Source: Botrytis cinerea B05.10 (lineage: Eukaryota; Ascomycota; Leotiomycetes; Helotiales; Sclerotiniaceae). From it: DNA of 64,000 bases. The stretch is from the NCBI RefSeq assembly GCF_000143535.2, contig NC_037311.1, positions 2,914,001 to 2,978,000 of the forward strand. Direction: 5' to 3'. Positions within the stretch are counted from its first letter, which is position 1, and the number at the start of each line of letters is the position of its first letter. The translations under genes and the position numbers were made by a program. The notes under the pieces were generated by a model. The model saw only the letters and a list, made by a program, of their open reading frames with translations, was not told where the DNA came from and did no database searches. Positions 45,897 through 57,545 of this stretch are shown one piece after another.

Positions 45897-48631
45897 GTAA
45901 CTGTAACACGTTGGTTGAATCAACTGGTGGGCCTTGGGGCAATGGAAATGCCCGGGCAGCTTGAAATGATGCTCTAAAACAAGAATCTGAACTAATGATA
46001 CGTCTTCCGGGGGAGCGTTGCGGTATTGAGTACGATGTGCGATGTAATAAGGAGATTGTCGGATGAATGTCGCGGCGTTCACCTGTTTTCTGCTGATGGA
46101 TGGATGCTGTATGAAATCGTTGCGTTTTCCTTTCCTTTCCTTTCCTCGGTCGTCGCTCCATTTTTTATTTTTTTAGAGAAAAAGAGGAAAAGGCTAACGA
46201 CGGCTGAGCCAATCATGTCTTGGGATCCTTGGCTCAGCTCAATTTGTAACCCTTCCATCCCCAAACATCATTTTGCCATCTCCGTCGAGTGCGAAGGGCA
46301 TTTCGACATCAGACGCCAAACGTGCCGAACGATCCTTTATCCAAACCTGGGCGGTCCTCATTGCTGTCCATGTCTTCCCAGTGTCCTAAAGATTCCTTGG
46401 TTAATGAAATTGGGTGAGTAAGTATAGTAAAAATGAGCGATAGTATGTGTGTTGGACTAGTATGATTGGCTCCCGGTCGTGCCTGTTCCTGATGCGGTGT
46501 GAAATTCCTGGTCGCTTTAACCTGACGGATTTGCACCGTGAGAAAATCTGTGACATAAAGAGAGAAAAAAACTTGACATTTTCCAGAGGGAGAAAGGGAG
46601 AAACGAGGCGCAGAAACGAAGGGCAGCGCTCCGTGATATAGAGACGATTCCATAGTCATTTGACGTTGCGAATCAATTTCCTCCAATTTGCTGTGTTGGA
46701 AAATGGAAGCCGCTTTGTGTTTTCCCAGACAAGGTTTATGATAGTGCGAGGAAGGAGGATACAAGACGGAGAAATTGAATCAATTCCCAAGAATGACTCG
46801 GAACATGAAAGAAACGGAGCAGAAAAGACAGATGGAATAGAAGACAGAATCATGATGCCAGGGAGAGAATCGTAGGATGAGAGAAAAAAACAGGAACAGA
46901 AGAAAAAGAGGGGGAATGGAGTTTTATTTAATTGTTCACAGGTGCAGGGCCAATTTGGAAATCACGTTTCCCACCGGGATATAAGCTTTTGGCGTATAAT
47001 CCATTGCCTTACCTGACGATCCAGAAAAGATCAGATTGATAGGTTGCAAATGCCGTCTCTGAAGGATATGCTGGTATGATACTCGTTCCTTCTTTCACTT
47101 CTCTAGACCCATTTCATTTCTCCTCACATCATGGAGATACTAACCATATCACACACATGCACACAGACCAATGATACCCTTACAGATTATGCCTCTCGAG
47201 TTTGGCGTGAGGTGCGTGAGAAATGGGATTGCTAATTTTCCCAGGAGACAGCTGGGCATATGACACTTAGATCTTTCTTTCCGCGAGGTGCCAATATCAT
47301 CTTGGAACCTCGTTTCGTGGACTTGTTCCTTCCCGGGGAATTCGTCTGTCAATTCTTGTGTGTTTCTCTATGATATGTTTGTGGTATGTTTGTGGCTTCG
47401 ATTGACATCCACTAATGAGAATGAGTGAAAGGGATCCAAAAGATAGATTAGACGGGATAATCTATACTGTACCCAGGTCGATCAATGCATCTAGGTTCTT
47501 TTTTAATGTCATCTAAATACCCAGCCAGTCTACAGAGCATTGCTATCATTGCCTTGGCTGATAGCTCCTTGGTACGCTACTCTTCGTCACAACCATATTG
47601 GTTCGATGAAAATTGATGAGACCAACGAAATGCTACGCGTAGGAAAATGGAGGGAGGCCATCGTGTATGATATTTTGTGGTGATTGCTGCGTATCATGAT
47701 TCCTGCATCTGAGACTATTTATCCTGCAAGTAATGTGCCGTGAAATTGCAACTTCCCTCGTGTTTTCTTCATACTCATTAGATATCTTCCTCGGAGCCGG
47801 TCATCCGAATCCGTCGTTGGTGATTGTGGAGACTCAATATCTCGTTGAAGGTTGTTGCTGGGTGAAAGCACGAAAGCTTTGTGGAAGGATAGATGCTTTT
47901 GACAGAATGGCGTTCATGTTGCTAGGGTGTGTGTATTTAAGAAGAGTGCCTCAATGGTCTATCAAGCATGCATAAGACAGGGTCCAATGCCTTTAAAAGC
48001 CCAGAACAGTTTGGATGGATGGATAAATGTCCGTTAAATCACACATCAATGAATGTGCAGCTGAGGAACGAGAGTAATCGTCTAGTGGCCCCGTGTGAAG
48101 AGGGAAAGATGTCTCTGATATAATCTACGCGGTGAATATTATTGGGTTGACTCCCATTCTCGTGTGTCTAAACATCCCCCTTCTCATGATTTGAACAAGT
48201 GCCTGCGAGATACCTTCTTGCCTAGTGTTTACCTACATTTCAGACACTTTCGCAGGTGGTATTAAAAGGGAGGAGTGCAGATGGTGTAACTGGGGCACAA
48301 CATAAAAATGGATTAGCTTTTGATTTTAGTTTCGGCAGGCACGAGGCTTCTTGGTCGTCATTTCTTTCGCTTAAGGAAGTTTGGGAAACGCCGAGAAGGT
48401 TTTAATCCTTGTTGCTCCATCCAAATGAATGTATGGAGGCATTGGAGGCGTTGGAGCTTAGAAAGCTTTGGTGATATTATGTCCATGGACCCATCAAATC
48501 ATCTATTGGCTTATCTACTTCGTGCTAGGGGAATTCACCTATCTCTTTTCCATTGCATAAACATACAAGGTTGCAGATACCCATTGTGTTTACCATTAAT
48601 AAAACACGACACACGGTACATACAGTACAAG

Positions 48632-49877
48632 ATGGTCAAGAGAAAGGCCAAAGATGTCGGAGATGAAGTTCATATTGAGCCTCGAAGATCAAGTCGACAA
48701 AAAGTAAACAATGCTGAGAGTTTGAAAGAAAGGGCTACAACTTCGTCAAATTCGTATTCTTCGGCACCAAATAGCGAGGAGGAGATCAAAAAGGAGACGG
48801 CAAACAGAGATTCTCAAAAAGGAGCAAATGTGAATGGAGAAGTCACTGCACCAAAAACAACTGTTGTAGGTTGATTATTTCCTCTAGTCTCCTATGGATT
48901 ATATGCCGACCTAGCATTTACTGCTTCGTATTTTGATTCACGAGGACCTTTTTGGACAAGCACGTCCTCTTCACAAATCATGCTACATACCTGAGTACTG
49001 GCGGTGATTTTATCTCCTACTCTTGATCATGAGTTGTTTTAACAAATTCATTTTCTATCTTTGCGCTTTCGAGTTTAATTCCTAGTCCATTCTTAGAACT
49101 CTACCAAATCCACAAAATCTACCAAACCATCTCTACCAAATGGCACCAAATCTACGACAACAGGAATTTCCTCGCCTGGATCCTCATCAGCTCGTCAATA
49201 TTGGCTCATGAAAGCTGAACCTGAATCACGTATCGAAAAAGGTCATGATATTAAATTCTCCATTGATGATTTGGCAGCCAAAACCGAACCAGAGCCTTGG
49301 GATGGTATGTTATTCCTTACACATGTATTACATGTCAACATCAACACTAACGTTTGAAAAGGAATACGAGCATATCCAGGTGTGTCACCTTGCAATTCTG
49401 CTTTAAAATACCATCACTTACACATCAATTAGCTCGCAATAATCTTCGTGCGATGAAGAAGGGAGATTTGGCCTTCTTTTATCATTCGTCATGCAAAATT
49501 CCTGCAATCGTTGGAATCATGGAGATCGTTGAAGAACATTCTCCGGATCGTAATGAATTCCCATCAATCATATACTTCCAATCACTGTACTAATGAGAAG
49601 AATAGTCTCAGCGCATGATCCTAAAGCTCCGTACTACGATCCTAAATCTTCACCGGATGATCCCAAGTGGAGTGTAGTACACGTCGAATTTCGCCAGAAA
49701 CTAAAAACACCTATCACGCTCAAGGAAATCAAAGCCTGGTTTGAAGAAAAGGGAAATGCTTTGAATAATATGCAAATGTTGAAGCTGGCACGATTGAGTG
49801 TAAGCAAAGTAAGTAGCGATGAGTGGAGATTTCTGGTAGGTGAAATGGAGAAGAATGGGGATGTGATTAAGGAATAG
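48632..49877 (+). CDS. EVE-domain protein (THYN1-like, PUA fold)
   Basis: I assemble five exons, 48632-48865, 49097-49304, 49362-49379 (18 nt), 49433-49549 and 49606-49877, giving 282 aa. The first about 110 residues are Lys/Ser/Thr-rich and disordered, with a basic start MVKRKAK that may act in nuclear import. The EVE domain spans about 113-280: [20 protein letters not shown], then [49 protein letters not shown] (broken here only for description), [12 protein letters not shown] and [11 protein letters not shown] domains resemble YTH and PUA folds and are thought to bind modified nucleobases; human THYN1 is the relative. The micro-exon supplies WDGIRAYPAR and is needed for the conserved motif. 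The first intron (231 bp) lies in the disordered part and is the least certain. The last intron uses a weak GTAATG donor. Confidence 0.87.
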
Positions 49878-52106
49878 AAATCTCAAGGCACGATGATAAT
49901 TTGATTTTTGTCGTCTACGGGTTATGCATTTTATAGATACTAAAATCTTTTTGAGATGGGTTTATAATGGATACTCACAATTGCTTGATGATTAATACGA
50001 ATCAATAATGCTTCAAACACAGAATTGAAAAATCGAGACAAAAAAGTGCAGGTCTCTTTCTCCCCCTCCTCGAATTCCTGCTCAATTTCATACACGATCC
50101 TCTGTTTTTTTTTTGTTTTTTTTTTACCACACATCACACGCTTTGCATTTGGATCAACATATATGTTTTCGATATTTCATTGATGATTGTGATGATTGAG
50201 ATCGAGAGGTTCTTTGTGAGTTGTATCGAGGTGTGGGAATGGTTTATTTTTATTGGGATACTGGCTGTGTTGGAATGTGAATGGGAATCAGAATGAGATT
50301 GAATTGAATTGGGTAGGCGGTAGGTAATGGGTGTTATTTGTAGTGATATTCTGGGGGTGTTGGTTTTCTGTTTATGTGATGAGATAGTCTGGGGGTTTTT
50401 TTGGGGGATACTCTTCTCTAATCTCACTTTCCAAACTCATAGCAAATATCAAAACAACTTCCTCTTCTAATCAAACACCTCAAATCGACCGGAAACATAG
50501 TTCAATAGTAGAATGCTCATCTCTCATTGTGGACGGACTGCATGTGGAGCACCTCTGAGTGCTCTCGTGGTTCAGACCTACCGTAAGTATGTGTGATGGA
50601 AGTTCGAGTCTCTCTGTTTCTAATAATGATTCTGTTTTAGGGGTAGACTGTGGAGGAAAGAGGGTGGATAAATTGAGTTGTAGCGGGGCTAGACATTCGA
50701 AAGTGACTTGTGCATTAAAGGCTTACTGTTCGAGAACGAATTACGCCTTCTCACTCGATTGTAGCAACACAACAAATTTAAAAGGAAGAAAGAATGTATT
50801 GTTTGAGGTTAAACTAAGAGTGTTTGCCAATTTGCGAATCTTCGAATAGGTGATATGTTTGCTCTGTAGTTTCCCTGCCTGCGTAGAGTGTCTGGTAGCC
50901 TCGATGCTTCAATTCCTTCAACCAGATAGACAGATGAAGATATATGGAGTGAGTGATAAGCAGGACCCTCTACGTAGCCCGCTGGAAGATATAGATCCCG
51001 CTCCATTCCAAATTCATCCGCAAAGACCTCATATGAAAGGGATAATAGAGTATCTCGGAATTAATACCCAATATTGGGAGTGTATGCAGCTAAAGTACTG
51101 CCCGAGAAACACTTTAGAACAAGCGATCTGTCAATGAAGGACACATCCCAAGTCAGGAAGGTAAGGCATCCCTGAAAGTAACGAGAACAGTAGAAGGCGA
51201 AGATTATTAGAAGGGCGCTGGTTAAGAGAAGAACGAATGAACAGAGCGCCAAAAGGGGTAATGAGATTAGACGCGAGTGGAGAGAGCTCAGAGCTAATAA
51301 GGATTCAAATATACTTGTATTTTCACAGTATTTTGTTATGCAGTTGATGAACTGATGGTCCAAACATCTAGATTCTCATGGCACCTGGCGAAATAGAGAT
51401 ATTACCATCTAAGAAGACAGTTTAGGATGGTAGTATGGCTACCCTGAACCATAGAACCACAATGTCTACGATACATCGAACTTTCAATGTGTTCGTTATA
51501 TTCATTACAGTTTGATTTGAGAATCTCATCAAATCAATGCATTTGGCCATTTTGTACTACGGGCCTGGCTCGCCTGGGTAGTGGAATTGACGTTGAGAAT
51601 TCAACCCCGGATCGGAGATTTGATAATTGATGCATTGCCGACTTCATCATGATTATGTAATTGATGTGATTGGGTGGGTCCGCAAGGCTGCAGCAACCGC
51701 TGAAAAGTAGGGAAGAAGGCTACATCTGGATTCACTGTACAAGTGATATTGCTTTGGTTTACTTACTTTAGATCTTCGGTATCAAATCCTCTCTCTACTG
51801 TACAATATTCTCGAATGAACTCAGCACACGAGGATTTCATTCAATACCGACTTCCTGTACCTTCTTTAATTACGCTGACACAAAACTCTCACTTTTCTAT
51901 TGATTGTAATTCTCATAAACTTCACTTAAGCGTTTGCGAAGCAATTCGATAAAGCTCTTTGAACATCTAACTCTCACATAAATTTAGGTTAGACCACATA
52001 ATTCGAGACTCTCTCTATAAAGACGGGTATCTCTGCGAAATAAATCCCAAGAATCTGCAAAGATTTTCTTGACTTTCTAGCCTCCGCCATCCAGTAATAG
52101 GTCACC
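49878..52106. other. Intergenic region with tRNA-like element
   Basis: 2.2 kb without a credible protein gene. It includes poly-T runs at 50105-50130, the tRNA-like element at about 50491-50622, and the promoter of the exportin gene. A 96-codon frame (50559-50849) overlaps the tRNA-like element and has no recognisable domain. Confidence 0.5.
50491..50622 (+). other. tRNA-like element, possibly degenerate or SINE-like
   Basis: GGAAACA at 50491 can pair over seven positions (one G-U) with TGTTTCT at 50615-50621. Position 498 starts TAGTTCAATAGTAGAATG, a good D-arm/A box (GTTC pairs GAAT). AGTTCGAGTCT near 50600-50611 looks like a T-arm/B box. The anticodon arm is not clean: the loop CTCTCAT would read CTC (Glu), but its 3' strand is not found without a roughly 60-nt insertion and mismatches. 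A decayed tRNA gene, an organelle-derived insertion or a tRNA-derived element are all possible. Confidence 0.35.
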
Positions 52107-55100
52107 ATGAACGGGTCTGCTAATGGGCATAACACGACTACCCACGAGGTATCAGCTTCTCATGCCAATGGAAACACGGCATTATTGTCACAAATTCACG
52201 AAGCCTTGAAGCTTGTCCATGCTCCGTATTCGTCGAACCAGTCTCGCCAACAAGCCTCGAGTTTCCTAGAGAATATCAAGGCCGAAGACGAAGCTCCTTA
52301 TCATGGATTTACTCTAGCATCCGATAAATCGCAAGAACCAGTCGTACGTCACTATGCACTTTCTCTTTTAGAGCATGCGATAAAACATAAATGGGCAGCA
52401 TATTCGGAAGGGCAAGCAAGTGCGCTGCGACAATGGGTCATTCAACTCGCGGAGAATTTGGCTCAAGAGGACCCCTCATATCTGCGAAACAAGACAGCAC
52501 AACTTTGGGTAGAGATTGCGAAGAGGAGCTGGGGATCAGAGTGGATTGATATGGATAAGCTTCTCGTGGGTCTATGGGAGCTTCCAGGTACTGTGGTTTA
52601 TAAGGAATTTGTTCTGTTTGTTCTCGAAACCCTCTCCGATGAGGTCTTCAACGGTGAAGACGCTGTCACGGTTTTGCGCGAGGGTGCTCTGAGCAAAGCT
52701 TGTGTGGAAATCTTCACACCTGCGATTGTACTATCAGAAGCATTCCCAAATCGACAGCTAGGTACCGTTTTGAGACATGGAGATGAAGGTTGGCTTGTAA
52801 GAATTGGTGGATTGCTAGGCCAGTGCCTTCAACTGGACATTTCGAGTCCTCAGTATCAGAGCTGTGCAGTGAAGATACTGGCTGTTTATAGATCCGTGGT
52901 ACCCTGGACCGTACCAAAAGCCATCTCCAGTGCTCAATGCGTGCAATATATGTGCAAATGTCTCGCTGCGCCTAGTACACCCGTGCAACTGGTAAGTTTA
53001 AAACAGTACCTGTGAAACTAGCTTTTAGAACTGATATCCTTTGCAGGCGTCTGTTCAAGCTCTATTTGCACTTTACACTCGTGTGCATTTTTCCGATGAA
53101 GAATTCTTAGAGCTTGTGTGCCCGATGTATACCAGCGAAGTGGTTGGTCTACTACGAAATCTATTCCAATGGTCTGTGGTAGACGCAAATGATATTGACG
53201 ATGAAAAGTATTTATTTGCTAAAAAGTTTTCTGAGGTTTGACACACTTTTGACAACCAACCCGTTCATACTGACCTCATGTAGATGATGTCAAATCTCGG
53301 AGTCTTCATAGAATCCAAAATTTCAGCTATACCCGAATCTTGCGATCTTTCTAACCTCCTGAATCTTTTTCTTGCTATTGCTCAAAGTCAAAGCCTTGTC
53401 GTTTCGATACCCATTATTCTTACCTGGACAAAATTACTTCGCTCGCCAATTATTGGGGGATCTTCTTTTATAACACCTTTAATTGCACCCCTTCTAGAAC
53501 TTTCTAGTTCACGCCTTATTCGATATGAGAACATGCCAGACGACTGCGAAGATCCGGAATTCTTATTTCTACAGGAAGATATCGATACGCAGCCAGAGAG
53601 ACACGCATTCCTTGGGAATTATCGACGATATTGCTCTCAAATCATAGAACTTGTCGTTCGACAAAAGCAATCAGAGGCCATCTATCATATTTTAAGTCAA
53701 GTGGATAACTCTTTGCAGCACCTTTATGATGGATGCCCCCCATTTTCTGGTAGCTTGCCCCTCCCCCTCTCACCCCCCAATTTCAAATCGCAATTGATTG
53801 ACCCAATCTTAGTGGAAAACTATTCCAAGACCTCAATCGCAGTATTACGAGTTGATAAGAATTTTACCGTAGTAGAAGCAGCACTCAAGGGATATATGAA
53901 ATGGAGAGCAGGCCATGGCTCTGACCCTCAACGAGATGTAATTACACACACAGCAAGATTGGCACATCCAGCTGACTATCCACAGGAACAAGAGCGCACA
54001 AGTATAGAAGACAATCTAGAAACTTGGTGTCAACGATTGCTGGAGCTCAAGTTTGAGGTTTGTTGAAGTCACACTTTTCTTAGTCTCGACTAACCTCGCC
54101 ACTAGGATCCAATCATCCAAAAGAGAATTATACAACTTGCCGTGGCCTTTTCAACCACCGCTTTAGACAAGAAAGTGGGCTTCATGCTAAAAGTGCTAGA
54201 ACACATTTTGATGACACAACCCATGGAGTATCCAAACGCCTCAGCTTATACGGAAGCTGTGAAAGAGCTACAAGCAGAGTCTGCTTATGAATTGCAACGA
54301 CTAGCTGGGAAAATGCCTGATCAACTATTAGTAAGTCTCTTTAAAATCATTAAGATATGTTTACTGATTCAAGCCCGCAGGATGTCTATGATCAACTCCA
54401 AGCAAAGGTCGATGAAATTATTTCCACCAGAAATCTTGATAAGAAACGTCAGACATCTTATCAAACTTTCTTATTCACAATCATGTATGTTGTTCCACAC
54501 AACTAAACCTGAGATATCGTACTAATTTTGGCAGCCATCGTAACTCCAAAATCGACCCAGAAGTTCGTTTACAAAAGCTGCAAGGATTTTTAACACCTGT
54601 CCAGGCAAGCTGGCAAGATACAGAAATGAATCATGCAGTCGAAGGGTTCTCTGGTTTCTGTAACCTACTAGGGTTGAACCGCGTAAGAGACTTTCTTGTC
54701 ACAAGGCGAGTTCATGAGATACAGGATTGGTCCACTTTTCAGCTTGACTCAGAAGCCCAATCGATACAGAAGGATATGGAAGAAAGACTAAAGGTATATC
54801 CGATACTGTCGAGCGCATGAGACTATTGCTAAGCTAAGTACAGGCACTACCATTGAGAACTACAAAATCATTCCTAGGCTGCTCGACCGAGAAGCTTGAG
54901 AAAGAAGACCCTGCGTACAAGGTTTCCTGCAGCTTATGGCGAGATGCATTGCCAATTATATTGCCAACCCTTCTAAGATACTTAAGGTAAGAGTGGAACT
55001 GCTTATTTTCGGATCTTCTTCCTAATTTTTATAGTCATGCACATGCATTTCATAATCCTGCAAATTGGAATGAACTGCCCTCAGAGATGGCACCAATTGT

Positions 55101-56376
55101 TAGTCGAATTTTAACAGACCGCTTCTGGCAATCTGGAATTTCGGTCGGAAGTAAAGATGACTTCTATGCTAGAGTTACTGGTACCAAATCTACCATGGAA
55201 GGTCTTGCATCGTCTATACGAGGCTCGATTCGTACTGTTAGAGAGTCTTGTTACTCGATACTTTATTCTATGAGTCGTTTGGATGTTGATTTCTATGGCT
55301 TTAGCGAGCTTCCTGGACCGCTCGCAAATGCTCTATTCGCAGATGCCCATTGCTTGTCTTCACATCAACTTATTGCTTTGTTGAATGTTGTGCGACTCAT
55401 GGTGGATGATTGCCCAGTCGAAGTTCGATCTCATTTCGTACCTCCTATATTGGCTTCCTGCTTCGCTCAGATGGATGCTAAATGTAGTTCCGAGTGGGAG
55501 AGATTATCTCATAAGGAAGTGGTTCCTGCAGATGGAGACACTTTGACTGAGGAGATGAAGGAGGAGAGCATCTTGCGACAGCTAACACATACATCTGTCA
55601 TGATGATTGCTGGATTCCTTGATCCAGCACGACCAAGTAAATTACCCATGGCCTTTACATACGTTACTAAGACTAACCCTTTGCTAGATATTGGAAGCAC
55701 ACCCGCACCGAGGTCAGCCAAAGAAGCTTCAACATTCATTCAAAATCAAGCGAATTCATATCCAAGCATGAGAAAGTTTTGCTTAACATCACAAGCTATC
55801 CTAGAATCTCTTCTACTTTTCTTAACGCACGCCATTCGCATGAGAGATACCCGTTGCTGCGGGGTTGTCCTCCGTGTATTCCGATCCATTGTTCCCGAGT
55901 TTTCCTCGGGCAATGATTCTTCTCTCGCTTCATCAATCAGAGAATTCATCAGCACCGAAGTACTAAAAGCTGCCATTTCGTCACTGAATGAACCTTATTT
56001 CGTAGAACTACAAAAAGATCTCGCTTCTCTCATCGCATCTATTCTGGCTCACTATGCACCCGTTACAGACACCCCCAAGCAAATCCTCCTCAGTTTACCT
56101 GGCATTCAAGAAAAAGCAGTAAATAAATGTATCGAGGCTTTAACAGTGCATGGTGTTCAACAGAGAACCCAGCGGGCGTTGATATTGGATCTGTTGAAGG
56201 ATTTGAAGGGTATCAGTATTAGTGAACAGGGGAGGATCTCGAAGAGTGCAAGTGTAGTGAGGAAGGAGAGGAGTAAAATGCAAGAGGCTTTTATGAGGGG
56301 ACCAGTTGAGGATAATAGGAAGATTAAGAGTGAGATTGATGATTTGGAGGGGGTGGCGGGACTTTTTGATAATTAG
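52107..56376 (+). CDS. MSN5: Karyopherin of the exportin-5/Msn5 family
   Basis: There are eight exons: 52107-52991, 53047-53235, 53284-54057, 54106-54330, 54381-54484, 54535-54793, 54844-54986 and 55035-56376. All junctions are GT-AG and the total is 1306 aa, near the family size. After a Asn/Gly/Thr-rich start, the importin-beta N-terminal region (about residues 25-190) includes HGFTLASDKSQEPVVRHYAL and LEHAIKHKW. The rest is HEAT-repeat-like helices, with a charged tail KMQEAFMRGPVEDNRKIKSE. Msn5/exportin-5 exports phosphorylated transcription factors or RNA-binding cargo with Ran-GTP. Yeast Msn5 also imports the RPA complex. Intron density increases toward the middle; each intron is about 47-56 bp. 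The exact cargo in this fungus cannot be inferred. Confidence 0.88.
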
Positions 56377-56943
56377 ATGATTGGTGAGGGGGGAGAGGAT
56401 GGATGGGCGGAAAAGAAAAGGAAAGGAAGGAAAGGGAAGGGAATGGGAGGGAAGGGGGGTCGGAGAGAAGAGAGGAAATAATGATAGATGGAATGGAAAG
56501 GGAAGGAATGGGAGAATGGAGATGTGCCAAGAATATACAAGTTACAAAAGATGAATTAGTAAACTGCGTCGTGGATAGGGGTTAAGGTTGGGATTAGAGC
56601 GCGCTGGTTCGTTAATAGATTTGGTGGATGGGTTGTTAGGCACAGCTATAACTACAGCTATGATACATATCTACCTACCTATCCATTTATCTACATAGTA
56701 CTTTGTGTAAATGGATAGGTAGATAGATGGAAAGCATACTGAGTATTCATCTATCTAGGAACTCGCAGTGTGTATGTTTCGAAATAGCACATTGATATTT
56801 GTTTATTCATCTATCTCTGTATCTCTGTATCTATTCAGATTCTAGATTCTATATACAGCGTATTGGTATTATAGCGATGTCGTTTGTCTATTCGTCTGTT
56901 CACCTGTCCGTCTGTTCTTCTGTCCACGAGCTTCGTGAGCCTT

Positions 56944-57006
56944 TTAGAATTTGAATTTTGAATTTTGAATTTTGAATTTTGAATTTTGAATTTTGAGTTT
57001 TGAATA
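56944..57006. repeat. Heptanucleotide tandem repeat TTTTGAA
   Basis: About eight uninterrupted 7-nt units. Confidence 0.93.
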
Positions 57007-57140
57007 TTCAATGAGCATGCGTGCGTACATACTTGCATGTATGTATGCATGCATGATGTATGGATAATCTTCCCCTAAGGGATCGGGTCCTATTGTTAAT
57101 GGGGGGGGGGGATGTTAGCTGGATGGCGAGATTGTGGATT

Positions 57141-57176
57141 GCATGTATGTATGTATGTATGTATGTATGTATGTAT
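57141..57176. repeat. GTAT tetranucleotide microsatellite
   Basis: About eight GTAT units. Confidence 0.93.
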
Positions 57177-57290
57177 AGAAAGCTGAAAGTGAAGTAAGAG
57201 ATAAAAAGTCCCTGGGTTTTACTTAACGCCGTGGTCGGAGATTATATCGTCTCGTATCGTATGGAGATGGACGATGGGCTTGGACGATGT

Positions 57291-57336
57291 ATAGTAGTAG
57301 TAGTAGTAGTGGTAGTAGTAGTAGTACAGGTACAAC
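57291..57336. repeat. TAG trinucleotide microsatellite
   Basis: About fourteen TAG units with one TGG interruption. Confidence 0.93.
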
Positions 57337-57505
57337 AGTAGATAGATGCAAGTGTTCGGATTTAAGACAGGGGGGTTTTAGTGGTTGTGATTGTGATTGG
57401 AAGGTAGAGGAGAAGGTTGGGGGGACTTTGATGGAGAGAGGGAGAGGGATGGATGAATTGGGGAATGTTTGCGAATGAGTAGATGGATGGATGAGGATGA
57501 TGAGG

Positions 57506-57545
57506 TGGGATGGGATGGGATGGGATGGGATGGGATGGGATGGGT
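57506..57545. repeat. GGGAT pentanucleotide microsatellite
   Basis: About seven GGGAT units, extended by related GATGGG sequence on the 3' side. Confidence 0.92.

Larger units (their letters stand above)
44627..48631. other. Long intergenic region with candidate SWI1 5' exons and microsatellites
   Basis: This holds the 5' part of SWI1 (see finding), then about 3.3 kb without a credible gene. Simple repeats include GGGT at 45306-45330, TATTG at 45429-45460, GCTT at 45873-45896 and TTTCC at 46125-46146. Open frames at 45745-46161 and 46309-46764 look like chance. The segment before 48632 is the promoter of the EVE-domain gene. Confidence 0.5.

Noticed and set aside
45745..46161. 138-codon minus-strand frame
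   Set aside because: Low-complexity, crosses GCTT and TTTCC microsatellites, and has no splice or domain support.
50559..50849. 96-codon Cys/Ser-rich frame that resembles a small secreted protein
   Set aside because: No signal peptide, no clear start (it opens inside the tRNA-like element) and no recognisable cysteine pattern.
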